Shown here one piece after another: positions 1 to 6,856 of a stretch of DNA of 11,258 nt. The translations under genes and the position numbers were made by a program. Location of the stretch: NCBI GenBank assembly GCA_003543245.1, contig DPJB01000012.1, forward strand, positions 42,205 through 53,462, in the 5' to 3' direction. The notes beneath the pieces are model-generated. The model searched no databases. It had not been told where the DNA came from and worked only from the letters and a program-made list of their open reading frames with translations. This DNA is from Moraxellaceae bacterium (GTDB lineage: Bacteria; Pseudomonadota; Gammaproteobacteria; Pseudomonadales; Moraxellaceae). The stretch's first letter is position 1; each line of letters opens with the position of its first letter.

Positions 1-684
1 AAGGTCACCTCCAAGCGTGTCGACGTGGCCAGCCGTGAGCAGATGTACGCCTGGGCGGATGATGTCGTGCGCGAGCACGGCCTCGTCAACATCATCTTCA
101 ACAATGCCGGCGTAGCGCTGGGTGCAACCGTTGAAGACATGCAGTACGACGATTTCGAATGGCTGATGGGCATCAATTTCTGGGGTGTGGTGTATGGCAC
201 CAAGGCCTTCCTGCCGCACATCAAGACCGCCGGCGAAGGCGCCATCGTCAACGTGTCCAGCGTGTTCGGCCTGATCGCCGTGCCGACTCAGTCCGCCTAC
301 AACGCCGCCAAGTTTGCCGTGAAGGGGTTCACCGAAGCCCTGCGCGAAGAAATGGAAATTGCTGGCCTCAACATCGGTGTGACCTGTGTGCACCCGGGTG
401 GCATCAAGACCAACATCGCCCGTAACGCCCGTGTCACCGAAACCAAAGGCATGGTCGATGCAAAGTCCACGCGCGATTTCGAAAAGGCGTTCATCACCAC
501 GCCGGAAAAGGCCGCAGAAGCCGTGGTCGGTGCCATCATGAAAAACAGCCGCCGTTTGCTGATCGGCCCCGATGCCATTGCCATCGACATGATGCAGCGC
601 ATCCTGCCAACCTCTTACCAGCGCCTGCTGGAAATGGGTGCCAAGCGTCGCAGCAAGAAGCTGGGTGGCGTCGGCGTGGTGTGA
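1..684 (+). CDS. Short-chain dehydrogenase/reductase (SDR), 5'-truncated by the window edge
   Basis: This is the C-terminal 227 residues of a classical SDR oxidoreductase, expected to be a soluble NAD(P)-dependent enzyme acting on an alcohol or carbonyl substrate. The reading frame is open from base 1, so the N-terminal nucleotide-binding glycine motif (TGxxxGxG), about 45-50 residues, lies outside the window. Visible landmarks, numbered within the fragment, are NNAG at 34-37, the structural Asn at 59, the catalytic Ser at 87 in IVNVSS, and Tyr100 and Lys104 in YNAAK, with the usual 13-residue Ser-Tyr spacing. PGG at the expected place after the last Rossmann strand follows. The tail is basic (KRRSKK). 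A GTG at 25 could be mistaken for a start, but it falls inside the conserved fold. The substrate cannot be told from sequence. A strong terminator follows, so this gene ends its transcription unit. Confidence 0.9.
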   Translation, partial: KVTSKRVDVASREQMYAWADDVVREHGLVNIIFNNAGVALGATVEDMQYDDFEWLMGINFWGVVYGTKAFLPHIKTAGEGAIVNVSSVFGLIAVPTQSAYNAAKFAVKGFTEALREEMEIAGLNIGVTCVHPGGIKTNIARNARVTETKGMVDAKSTRDFEKAFITTPEKAAEAVVGAIMKNSRRLLIGPDAIAIDMMQRILPTSYQRLLEMGAKRRSKKLGGVGVV

Positions 685-710
685 TCCCGGGCCAGAGCGC
701 CGGATTGACG

Positions 711-745
711 GGGGCGGATTGCGGCAACGCAGTCCGCCCCTTTTG
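711..745 (+). terminator. Rho-independent terminator of the SDR gene
   Basis: A 13-base-pair stem (left arm 711-723, GCAA tetraloop 724-727, right arm 728-740) contains a single T:G wobble and is followed directly by TTTT and then GCTTTT. It begins 26 bases after the SDR stop codon. It isolates the SDR gene from katG. Confidence 0.92.
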
Positions 746-1012
746 CTTTTGCGGCAGACAGTGCTGATGCAGAAAGCCGTCGCCGTTATTTGCTCTTCGG
801 GCTGATTGCGCAGCATTCACGCCGTTTTCATGATGATGTTCTTCTGTTGGCTACCAGGCCATGTGGTCTGCTGTCTGCTATAGAACAGTGCGGACTGAAA
901 TTGCGGGCTATAGTGAGAGGCAGCTGACGCGTGGCTGGCGTTGCGGCTGCTGCAGTGCGCGGCCGATTCACACAGCCGGCTTTTGTCACCAATCCAACAG
1001 AAGGAATGCAAG
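746..1012. other. katG upstream non-coding region
   Basis: Between the SDR terminator and the katG start I see no convincing gene or structured RNA. It must contain the katG promoter, but no hexamer pair with good spacing stands out. The one notable element is the hexamer CTATAG, present twice exactly 30 bases apart (878-883 and 908-913). Each copy could supply a -10-like TATAGA or TATAGT, but neither has a recognisable -35 partner. Confidence 0.5.
1001..1005 (+). promoter_or_regulatory. Ribosome binding site that fixes the katG start
   Basis: AAGGA lies 7 bases before the ATG at 1013. It supports this start over an in-frame upstream start at 941, whose extra 24 residues (MRLLQCAADS...) do not resemble KatG. 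Confidence 0.85.
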
Positions 1013-3187
1013 ATGGACAAGAAGGACGCAAGCACATCCGGGCAATGCCCTGTCATGCACGGGGCGGTCACCTCGGCCGGCAGGTCGAACATGGACTGGT
1101 GGCCCAGAGCGCTCAACCTGGACATCCTGCATCAGCATGACAACAAGACCAATCCGATGGGGCCGGAGTTCAACTATCGCGAGGAAGTCAAAACGCTGGA
1201 TGTCGAGGCTCTGAAGAAAGATCTCAAGGCCCTGATGACGGACAGTCAGGACTGGTGGCCGGCGGACTGGGGGCACTATGGCGGCCTGATGATTCGCATG
1301 GCCTGGCATTCGGCCGGCACCTATCGTATCGCCGACGGTCGTGGCGGTGCCGGCACGGGCAACCAGCGTTTCGCCCCGCTCAATTCGTGGCCCGACAACA
1401 CCAACCTCGACAAGGCACGCCGTCTGTTGTGGCCGATCAAGAAGAAGTATGGCAACAAACTCAGCTGGGCCGACCTGATGATTCTGGCCGGCAACATGGC
1501 CTATGAGTCGATGGGGCTCAAGACCTTCGGTTTTGCCTTTGGCCGTGAAGATATCTGGCATCCGGAAAAAGACACCTACTGGGGGTCAGAGAAGGAATGG
1601 CTGGCCCCCAGCGGCAGCGAGGGTAGCCGTTACTCCGGCGAGCGCGATCTCGAGAACCCGCTGGCTGCAGTGATGATGGGGCTGATCTATGTAAACCCCG
1701 AAGGTGTTGACGGTAAGCCCGACCCTCTCAGGACGGCAAAAGACGTGCGCGTGACTTTTTTCCGCATGGCCATGAACGACGAGGAAACCGTGGCCCTGAC
1801 CGCCGGCGGCCACACCGTCGGCAAGTGTCATGGCAACGGCAATGCCGCCAACCTGGGGCCTTCGCCTGAGGCGGCCGAGCCGGAAGAGCAGGGACTGGGC
1901 TGGAACAACCACAAGACCCGGGGGATTGGCCGCGACACCGTGACCAGTGGCATCGAAGGGGCCTGGACCACCCATCCCACGAAGTGGGACAACGGCTACT
2001 TCCACCTGTTGCTCAATTACGACTGGGAATTGATAAAGAGCCCGGCCGGTGCATGGCAGTGGGCGCCCATCAGCATCAGGGAAGAAGACAAGCCGGTGGA
2101 TGTCGAAGATCCTTCCATTCGCCACAACCCGGTGATGACCGACGCCGACATGGCCATGAAGATGGATCCGGAATATCGCAAGATCTCGGAACACTTCTAC
2201 AAGGATCCGGCTTATTTCTCGGAGGTCTTTTCTCGTGCCTGGTTCAAGCTGACTCACCGCGACATGGGGCCGAAGTCGCGCTACCTCGGCCCGGATGTGC
2301 CCCGGGAGGATCTGATCTGGCAGGACCCGGTGCCAGCCGGCAAGAAAGACTACGACGTATCTCTGGTGAAGGCAGGAATTGCGGCGGCAGGTCTTTCAAT
2401 CAGCGACATGGTGAGTACCGCATGGGACAGCGCCCGTACTTTCCGTGGCTCGGACAAACGGGGCGGGGCCAACGGAGCCCGCATTCGTCTGGCCCCGCAG
2501 AAGGACTGGGAAGGCAACGAGCCGTCGCGACTGGCCAGAGTGCTGGCGGTGTACGGGAAGCTCGCCACCGAGACCGGTGCCAGTGTGGCCGACATCATCG
2601 TGTTGGCCGGTAATCTCGGGGTCGAGCAGGCGGCCAGGGCGGCGGGCATCGAAGTGGCGGTGCCGTTTGCCCCGGGCCGTGGCGATGCCACACAGGCAAT
2701 GACGGATGTTGAATCGTTCGAGGTGCTGGAGCCACTGGCAGACGGCTTCCGCAACTGGCTCAAGCAGGACTATGTGGTGTCGCCGGAGGAGTTGCTGCTG
2801 GATCGCGCCCAGCTGATGCGCCTGACTGCATGCGAGATGACGGCGCTCGTGGGCGGTATGCGTGTGCTGGGAACCAATCACGGAGGCAGTGGATGTGGCG
2901 TGCTCACGGATCGCGTGGGAGCGCTGACCAACGACTTTTTCGTCAACCTGACCAACATGGCGTACACCTGGACACCGGCCGGACGCAATCGTTACGAGAT
3001 GCGTGACCGCAAGAGTGGTGCCGTGAAATGGACCGCTACCCGTGTGGATCTGGTGTTTGGTTCCAACTCGGTGCTGCGCGCGTATGCCGAGGTCTACGCA
3101 CAGGACGACAACCGCGAGAAGTTCGTGCGTGACTTCGTGGCGGCGTGGACGAAGGTCATGAACGCCGATCGCTTCGATCTGGCGTAA
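1013..3187 (+). CDS. katG: Bifunctional catalase-peroxidase KatG
   Basis: This is a haem enzyme that breaks down hydrogen peroxide by catalase and peroxidase reactions, giving cytoplasmic protection from oxidative stress. The protein has 724 residues, the normal length for the duplicated class I peroxidase family. The N-terminal, active domain carries distal Arg95, Trp98 and His99 (RMAWH), and proximal haem ligand His267 in GGHTVGKCHG. Tyr226 (LIYVNPEG) and Met252 (RMAMND) would form, with Trp98, the Trp-Tyr-Met covalent adduct needed for catalase activity. The loop before Tyr226 contains APSGSEGSRYSGE, as in typical KatGs. The C-terminal half repeats the fold without haem (SDKRGGANGAR, LADGFRNW) and ends in the typical DRFDLA. 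There is no signal peptide. It is transcribed alone between two terminators. Control by OxyR is common for katG, but no clean OxyR site was found. Confidence 0.98.
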   Translation: MDKKDASTSGQCPVMHGAVTSAGRSNMDWWPRALNLDILHQHDNKTNPMGPEFNYREEVKTLDVEALKKDLKALMTDSQDWWPADWGHYGGLMIRMAWHSAGTYRIADGRGGAGTGNQRFAPLNSWPDNTNLDKARRLLWPIKKKYGNKLSWADLMILAGNMAYESMGLKTFGFAFGREDIWHPEKDTYWGSEKEWLAPSGSEGSRYSGERDLENPLAAVMMGLIYVNPEGVDGKPDPLRTAKDVRVTFFRMAMNDEETVALTAGGHTVGKCHGNGNAANLGPSPEAAEPEEQGLGWNNHKTRGIGRDTVTSGIEGAWTTHPTKWDNGYFHLLLNYDWELIKSPAGAWQWAPISIREEDKPVDVEDPSIRHNPVMTDADMAMKMDPEYRKISEHFYKDPAYFSEVFSRAWFKLTHRDMGPKSRYLGPDVPREDLIWQDPVPAGKKDYDVSLVKAGIAAAGLSISDMVSTAWDSARTFRGSDKRGGANGARIRLAPQKDWEGNEPSRLARVLAVYGKLATETGASVADIIVLAGNLGVEQAARAAGIEVAVPFAPGRGDATQAMTDVESFEVLEPLADGFRNWLKQDYVVSPEELLLDRAQLMRLTACEMTALVGGMRVLGTNHGGSGCGVLTDRVGALTNDFFVNLTNMAYTWTPAGRNRYEMRDRKSGAVKWTATRVDLVFGSNSVLRAYAEVYAQDDNREKFVRDFVAAWTKVMNADRFDLA

Positions 3188-3240
3188 GCAGGAGTATCCC
3201 GGGCGCCACCACGGGCTGGGGGCGGCCGGGTTTGTTACTC

Positions 3241-3270
3241 AGGCCGGACGGCATGCTGTCCGGCCTTTTT
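3241..3270 (+). terminator. Rho-independent terminator of katG
   Basis: A perfect 9-base-pair stem (AGGCCGGAC 3241-3249 with GTCCGGCCT 3258-3266) has an 8-base loop containing GCATGC and is followed by a T run. It lies 53 bases after the katG stop. Read on the minus strand, from trmL, no T tract follows, so it seems one-directional. Confidence 0.88.
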
Positions 3271-3308
3271 GTTGGCGGAACGATGATGGTGCAAGGTTTC
3301 AGGACAGC

Positions 3309-3773
3309 TTAACTGCCGCCATCAAAACCCAGTTGGCGCCAGGCTTCGTACACCACCACGGCAGCACTGTTGGAGAGGTTGAGGCTGCGGCTGTCCGGTC
3401 GCATGGGCAGGCGCAGGCGGCGCTCCGGCGTGAAGCCCTCCAGCACATCAGCCGGCAGGCCGCGCGTTTCCGGTCCGAACACAAACACATCGTTGTGTTG
3501 CACATGTAGCGTGTGAAAGGGTTGGCTGCCCTTCGTTGTCATGGCAAAGACGCGGCAACCTGGCAGGGTGGCGAGTGCCGCCGCCAGTGAGTCATGCACC
3601 TGAAGCTCGGCCCATTCGTGATAGTCGAGTCCGGCCCGTTTCAGCTTGCTGTCCTCCAGTTCGAACCCCAGCGGACGGACAAGGTGCAGGCGCGCACCGG
3701 TGTTGGCGCACAGCCTGATGATGTTGCCGGTATTGCCGGGAATTTCCGGCTGGAACAGGACGATATGGATCAT
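3309..3773 (-). CDS. trmL: tRNA (cytidine/uridine-2'-O-)-methyltransferase TrmL
   Basis: TrmL is a SPOUT-class methyltransferase that adds a 2'-O-methyl group to the wobble nucleotide (position 34) of certain leucine tRNAs, using S-adenosylmethionine. The protein has 154 residues, close to E. coli TrmL. The three family motifs are present: NTGNIIRLCANTG near residues 14-26, the cofactor-knot motif FGPETRGLP in the middle, and PDSRSLNLSNS followed by VVVYEAWRQLGF near the C-terminus. The start at 3773 gives MIHIVLFQPEIPGN, matching the family N-terminus. An in-frame ATG at 3791 would add six unconserved residues. Neither start has a clear Shine-Dalgarno sequence. The gene stands alone, converging on katG and diverging from the sigma factor operon. 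Confidence 0.95.
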   Translation of the reverse strand: MIHIVLFQPEIPGNTGNIIRLCANTGARLHLVRPLGFELEDSKLKRAGLDYHEWAELQVHDSLAAALATLPGCRVFAMTTKGSQPFHTLHVQHNDVFVFGPETRGLPADVLEGFTPERRLRLPMRPDSRSLNLSNSAAVVVYEAWRQLGFDGGS

Positions 3774-3841
3774 GCGTGAATTGTACTGCATTCACTGTCA
3801 ACGGATGCAGGGCTGGCGCGTTAACCCGTGCATGACCAAAC

Positions 3842-3848
3842 AGAAGGA
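3842..3848 (+). promoter_or_regulatory. Ribosome binding site deciding the sigma factor start
   Basis: AGAAGGA lies 7 bases upstream of the ATG at 3856. The later in-frame ATGs at 3946 and 3961, where family similarity becomes obvious, have no such sequence before them. Confidence 0.65.
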
Positions 3849-3855
3849 TGTGTTC

Positions 3856-4485
3856 ATGCGGGCAGGGACAGAAAGGGTGGAGCAGGTTGTTCCAGCCGTT
3901 GCGCTTGCGTATGGTAAGCCTTTGCCCGGTCGCGAACCCGAAGCCATGTCTGTCGTTCCCATGAGTCTGGATGCCTTTTTGCGCAGTGTCGGCCGACGTG
4001 CGCAGATCATGGCCGAGATATCCACGCGTGACCGCGAGGCGGCGCTGGATATCGTGCAGGACAGCATGCTGGCGCTGACGGCTCGGTACCGCGACCGGCC
4101 GGCTGCCGAATGGGGCCCGTTGTTCCAGACCATCCTGCAAAGCCGCATCATGGACTGGCACCGGACGCGGACGCGGCGAGGACGCTGGTTTGGCTGGCTG
4201 ACATCGCCATCAGATGACGACGCCGCCGATCCCTGGGCCGATGTGCCCGAGCTTAAAAGCTCCGACCCGGCCCTGTTGCTGGAACGGGCGCGCGACATGG
4301 ATACCGTGCTTGCGGTGCTGGGCGACCTGCCGCTGCGCCAGCAGCAGGCTTTCATGCTGCGTATCTGGGAAGGTCTGGATACGGCATCCACCGCAGAGGC
4401 CATGGACTGCTCCGAGGGCAGCGTGAAGACACATCTGTCGCGAGCCATGCATGCATTGCGGGCGCGACTGGAGGAAACGGAATGA
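3856..4485 (+). CDS. ECF-family RNA polymerase sigma factor
   Basis: This is an alternative sigma factor of the extracytoplasmic-function type, directing RNA polymerase to a small regulon, usually in response to an envelope signal. With the start at 3856 it has 209 residues. Region 2 covers about residues 38-105 (helical segments around DREAALDIVQDSMLAL and FQTILQSRIMDWHR). An acidic linker follows (SDDDAADPWADV), then region 4 at about 144-206, with DLPLRQQQAFMLR and the recognition helix EAMDCSEGSVKTHLSRAM. Regions 1 and 3 are absent, as expected. The first 30 residues look unconserved. A start at 3946 would give 179 residues, nearer the family norm, but the ribosome site favours 3856. It overlaps the next gene by four bases (ATGA), a sign of translational coupling. 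Its regulon and signal cannot be read here. Confidence 0.9.
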   Translation: MRAGTERVEQVVPAVALAYGKPLPGREPEAMSVVPMSLDAFLRSVGRRAQIMAEISTRDREAALDIVQDSMLALTARYRDRPAAEWGPLFQTILQSRIMDWHRTRTRRGRWFGWLTSPSDDDAADPWADVPELKSSDPALLLERARDMDTVLAVLGDLPLRQQQAFMLRIWEGLDTASTAEAMDCSEGSVKTHLSRAMHALRARLEETE

Positions 4486-4841
4486 AACGCGAATCGCAGC
4501 CGATGACGGCAGAAGACCAGGTGCTCGCCAGTACCTTGCGCGAGACGCTCAATCGTGCCGCCGAACGGCATGATCCCATGCTGGACGCAGCCCTGGCGGC
4601 CACGCGAGCCCAGGCCCTGTCGGGCACTGGCCAGAAGCGCTGGACGCAGGCCTGGTTGCTGGCCGGAGGCTTTGCCCTGGCGGCCAGCGTGGCGGTGGTG
4701 GTTGTCCTGCCCAATATGCGTACACCGGCGTCATCGTCGGTGTCGGTAGTGAATCTGGCGGCAATGCCGTCTGTGGACCCGCAGTTGCTGGAAGACATGG
4801 ATTTGTTGCTGGCGCTGGGGGAGGAGACGAATGGTGGTTGA
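4482..4841 (+). CDS. Small single-span membrane protein, DUF3619-like, possible anti-sigma factor
   Basis: This 119-residue protein has a charged, helical cytoplasmic N-terminus (1-52), one hydrophobic segment at about 57-76 (AWLLAGGFALAASVAVVVVL), and a short outer segment ending in VDPQLLEDMDLLLALGEE. GGAGGA six bases before the ATG supports the start, and the start overlaps the sigma factor stop by four bases. Position and topology fit a membrane partner holding the sigma factor inactive. There is no zinc-binding anti-sigma motif and no cysteine, so it is not a ZAS-type anti-sigma factor. The architecture and the C-terminal DPxLLEDMDLLL motif recall DUF3619 proteins, which I know from sigma/DUF3619/DUF3106 gene clusters. 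The anti-sigma role is inferred from context. Confidence in the gene is high and in the function moderate. Confidence 0.8.
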   Translation: MKRESQPMTAEDQVLASTLRETLNRAAERHDPMLDAALAATRAQALSGTGQKRWTQAWLLAGGFALAASVAVVVVLPNMRTPASSSVSVVNLAAMPSVDPQLLEDMDLLLALGEETNGG

Positions 4842-5340
4842 AATGAATGCAGTGCAGCGTCGCGACAAGCGCAAGTGGGCCGCCGTCATCCGCGGCTGTG
4901 CTTTGGGTGTGCTGGTGCTGGGCAGTCCGCTGGTGCTGGCCGACAAGGGGCCACCCGGCGGTCGGGATGCACAGGACATGTCGGCACAGGAGCGCGAGCG
5001 TATCCAGCGCTGGCAGTCGTTGCCCCCCGAAAAACGGGAAGAGCTCATGGAGCGCTATGAGCGCTTTCAGAAACTGTCTCCGGAAGAACAGGCTGAAGTG
5101 AAGAAGCGCTACAACAAGTGGCGTGAAATGCCGGAAGAAGAGCGGCGTGCCATGCGCGACAAATGGCAGCAGATGAGTCCGGAAGAGCGGCAGGCATTGC
5201 GCCGTCGCCAGCATGAAGAGCGGGCCGATGGTGGCGGGCCACCGTCGCGTGGCGAGAAGCGTGACAAGAAAGAAAAGAAAGAATCGCGCAACGGCGATGA
5301 ACGAGGTGACCAGAATGGTAAAAAGCGTCAGGGTGACTGA
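4831..5340 (+). CDS. Exported, highly charged repeat protein, DUF3106-like
   Basis: This 169-residue protein starts with a basic N-terminus and a hydrophobic stretch at 17-37 ending in LVLA, a likely signal peptide cleaved after residue 37, so the mature protein is probably periplasmic. The mature part contains four related helical units, each beginning with an (L/M)-(P/S)-(P/E)-E turn at residues 64, 82, 100 and 115, and each with aromatic residues (Trp61, Tyr76, Phe79, Tyr94, Trp97, Trp112) and many Glu/Arg/Lys. From residue 130 it becomes a basic low-complexity tail rich in Lys, Arg, Glu and Gly. GGAGGAG ends four bases before the ATG at 4831, which overlaps the previous gene by 11 bases. 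An ATG at 4843 is less well placed. Such proteins (DUF3106) accompany this sigma factor type, but their function is unknown to me. Confidence 0.82.
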   Translation: MVVEMNAVQRRDKRKWAAVIRGCALGVLVLGSPLVLADKGPPGGRDAQDMSAQERERIQRWQSLPPEKREELMERYERFQKLSPEEQAEVKKRYNKWREMPEEERRAMRDKWQQMSPEERQALRRRQHEERADGGGPPSRGEKRDKKEKKESRNGDERGDQNGKKRQGD

Positions 5341-5350
5341 CGCTTTTTAC
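5318..5350. terminator. Bidirectional terminator between the sigma operon and ntrC
   Basis: A perfect 14-base-pair inverted repeat (5318-5331 and 5337-5350) has a 5-base loop. It carries five As on the left and five Ts on the right, so it can end transcription in both directions. It overlaps the last codons and the stop (5338-5340) of the DUF3106-like gene and lies 35 bases beyond the ntrC stop on the other strand. Confidence 0.88.
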
Positions 5351-5354
5351 TGAT

Positions 5355-5377
5355 TGGCCAGCTGCCGCCGCTGGCCA
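5355..5377. repeat. Second hairpin beside the bidirectional terminator
   Basis: TGGCCAGC (5355-5362) pairs perfectly with GCTGGCCA (5370-5377) over a 7-base loop. A transcript leaving ntrC on the minus strand meets this hairpin first and the T-tailed terminator next. It has no T tract of its own and may stabilise the ntrC mRNA end or help pausing. Confidence 0.6.
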
Positions 5378-5385
5378 GTACCGTT

Positions 5386-6822
5386 TCATTCTCCTTCATC
5401 ACCCTCATCGTCATCGGCAAACGTCAGTTTGAGTTCCTGTATTTTGCGCGTCAGGGTGTTGCGTCCCCAGCCCAGCAGTTTTGAGGCATCACGGCGGCGG
5501 CCACCGGTGAAATTGAGCGCGACCGTAATCATCACTTTTTCAAATGCCGGCAGTGCGGTGTCCAGCAACGGGGTTTCGCCGGCAGTGAGGGCCTTGCGTG
5601 CCCAGTTGGCCAGTCCCTGCTCCCAGTCCTGGGCATGCGAGAACTGGTCATTGTCATTGCGCTGCATCAGTTCGGGCGGCAGATCACCAATCAGGATTTC
5701 ACGACCCGATGCCATGACGGTCAGCCAGCGACAGGTGTTTTCCAGCTGACGCACGTTGCCGGGCCAGGGTAACTGCTGCAGCAGCTCGGCTGTTTCCGGG
5801 CGCAAGGTTTTGGGTTCGACACTCATTTCCTTGGCGGCACGTGCAAGGAAATAGGCGGCCAGCATCGGGATGTCTTCGCGCCGGTCGCGCAGGCGCGGAA
5901 TGTGTACGCGAATCACGTTCAGGCGGTGAAAAAGATCTTCACGGAACTTGCCGTCGGCGACCAGCTTTTCCAGATTCTGGTGCGTGGCGGCGATGATGCG
6001 CACATCAACCTTGACTGGCGTGTGTCCGCCGACCCGGTAGAATTCCCCGTCGGCCAGCACGCGCAGCAGGCGAGTCTGGGTGTCGAGCGGCATGTCACCG
6101 ATTTCATCCAGGAACAGTGTGCCGTCGTTGGCTTGCTCGAAGCGACCCTGCCGCAGGGAGCCGGCACCGGTAAAGGCGCCTTTTTCATGACCGAACAGCT
6201 CGGACTCCATCAGGTCTTTCGGAATGGCCGCCATGTTCAGTGCAATGAACGGTTCGCTGCTGCGCGGCGAGTGACGGTGCAGTGCATGTGCCACCAGTTC
6301 CTTGCCGGTGCCGCTTTCGCCGTTGATGAGCACGGTGATGTTGGAGTGCGAGAGACGGCCGATGGCGCGGAAGACTTCCTGCATCGCCGGCGATTCGCCG
6401 ATGATGTCGGTGCTGGGGACGGCAATCGCGGGTGCGGCATCCTGGCGCTGCTCGTGATGATGGGCAACGGCGCGCTTGACCAGTGCAATGGCATCGTCGA
6501 CATCAAACGGCTTGGGCAGGTATTCAAACGCACCGCTCTGGTAGGACGACACGGCGGAATCAAGATCCGAATGCGCCGTCATGATGATGACTGGCAGATC
6601 GGGGTGTGATTCGCGAATCTTGCTCAGCAGGGCAATGCCGTCGATGCCGGGCATGCGGATGTCGCTGATGATGGCATCGGGCTGTTCGCGCGCAAGACGC
6701 GTCAGCACGGCATTGCCGTTGTCGAATACCGTCGAGGTCATGCCTTCCTGTGCCAGCGCCCTTTCCAGTACCCAGCGAATGGAGCGGTCATCATCAATGA
6801 TCCATACCTTGTCGGCTTTCAT
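5386..6822 (-). CDS. ntrC: Nitrogen regulation response regulator NtrC (NR-I)
   Basis: NtrC activates sigma-54 promoters of nitrogen assimilation genes when phosphorylated by NtrB. The protein has 478 residues in three domains. The receiver domain (about 1-120) has the acidic pocket DDD at 10-12, phosphorylated Asp54, Thr82 and Lys104. The AAA+ domain (about 140-380) has Walker A GESGTGK (168-174), the sigma-54-contacting GAFTGA loop (215-220), Walker B LFLDE (236-240), and FREDLFHR (293-300) in the arginine-finger region. The Fis-type helix-turn-helix is at about 440-466 (RRRDASKLLGWGRNTLTRKI). All key residues are intact. A GGAG eight bases before the ATG at 6822 and the conserved start MKADKVWIIDDD select this start over one 63 bases upstream. 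It lies 34 bases after ntrB in the same operon. The C-terminus is unusually acidic (FADDDEGDEGE). Confidence 0.97.
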   Translation of the reverse strand: MKADKVWIIDDDRSIRWVLERALAQEGMTSTVFDNGNAVLTRLAREQPDAIISDIRMPGIDGIALLSKIRESHPDLPVIIMTAHSDLDSAVSSYQSGAFEYLPKPFDVDDAIALVKRAVAHHHEQRQDAAPAIAVPSTDIIGESPAMQEVFRAIGRLSHSNITVLINGESGTGKELVAHALHRHSPRSSEPFIALNMAAIPKDLMESELFGHEKGAFTGAGSLRQGRFEQANDGTLFLDEIGDMPLDTQTRLLRVLADGEFYRVGGHTPVKVDVRIIAATHQNLEKLVADGKFREDLFHRLNVIRVHIPRLRDRREDIPMLAAYFLARAAKEMSVEPKTLRPETAELLQQLPWPGNVRQLENTCRWLTVMASGREILIGDLPPELMQRNDNDQFSHAQDWEQGLANWARKALTAGETPLLDTALPAFEKVMITVALNFTGGRRRDASKLLGWGRNTLTRKIQELKLTFADDDEGDEGE

Positions 6823-6856
6823 TTGGTGCTCTCCGTAAAGCAGATGCGTGTGGCGG

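Noticed and set aside
1586..2257. A 223-codon open frame antisense to katG
   Set aside because: It is a shadow of the strongly conserved katG reading frame.
3195..3235. GC-rich inverted segments just after katG as an additional hairpin
   Set aside because: The arms are imperfect and ambiguous, and the clear terminator follows immediately.
3780..3801. TTGACA and TACAAT on the minus strand as a full promoter for trmL
   Set aside because: The two hexamers are separated by only 10 bases, too short for a sigma-70 promoter. Only the -10 element is kept as a weak lead.
5902..6609. A 235-codon open frame on the plus strand, antisense to ntrC
   Set aside because: ntrC is complete and intact on the other strand. 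The antisense translation has no recognisable domain, and GC-rich genes commonly create such long frames.
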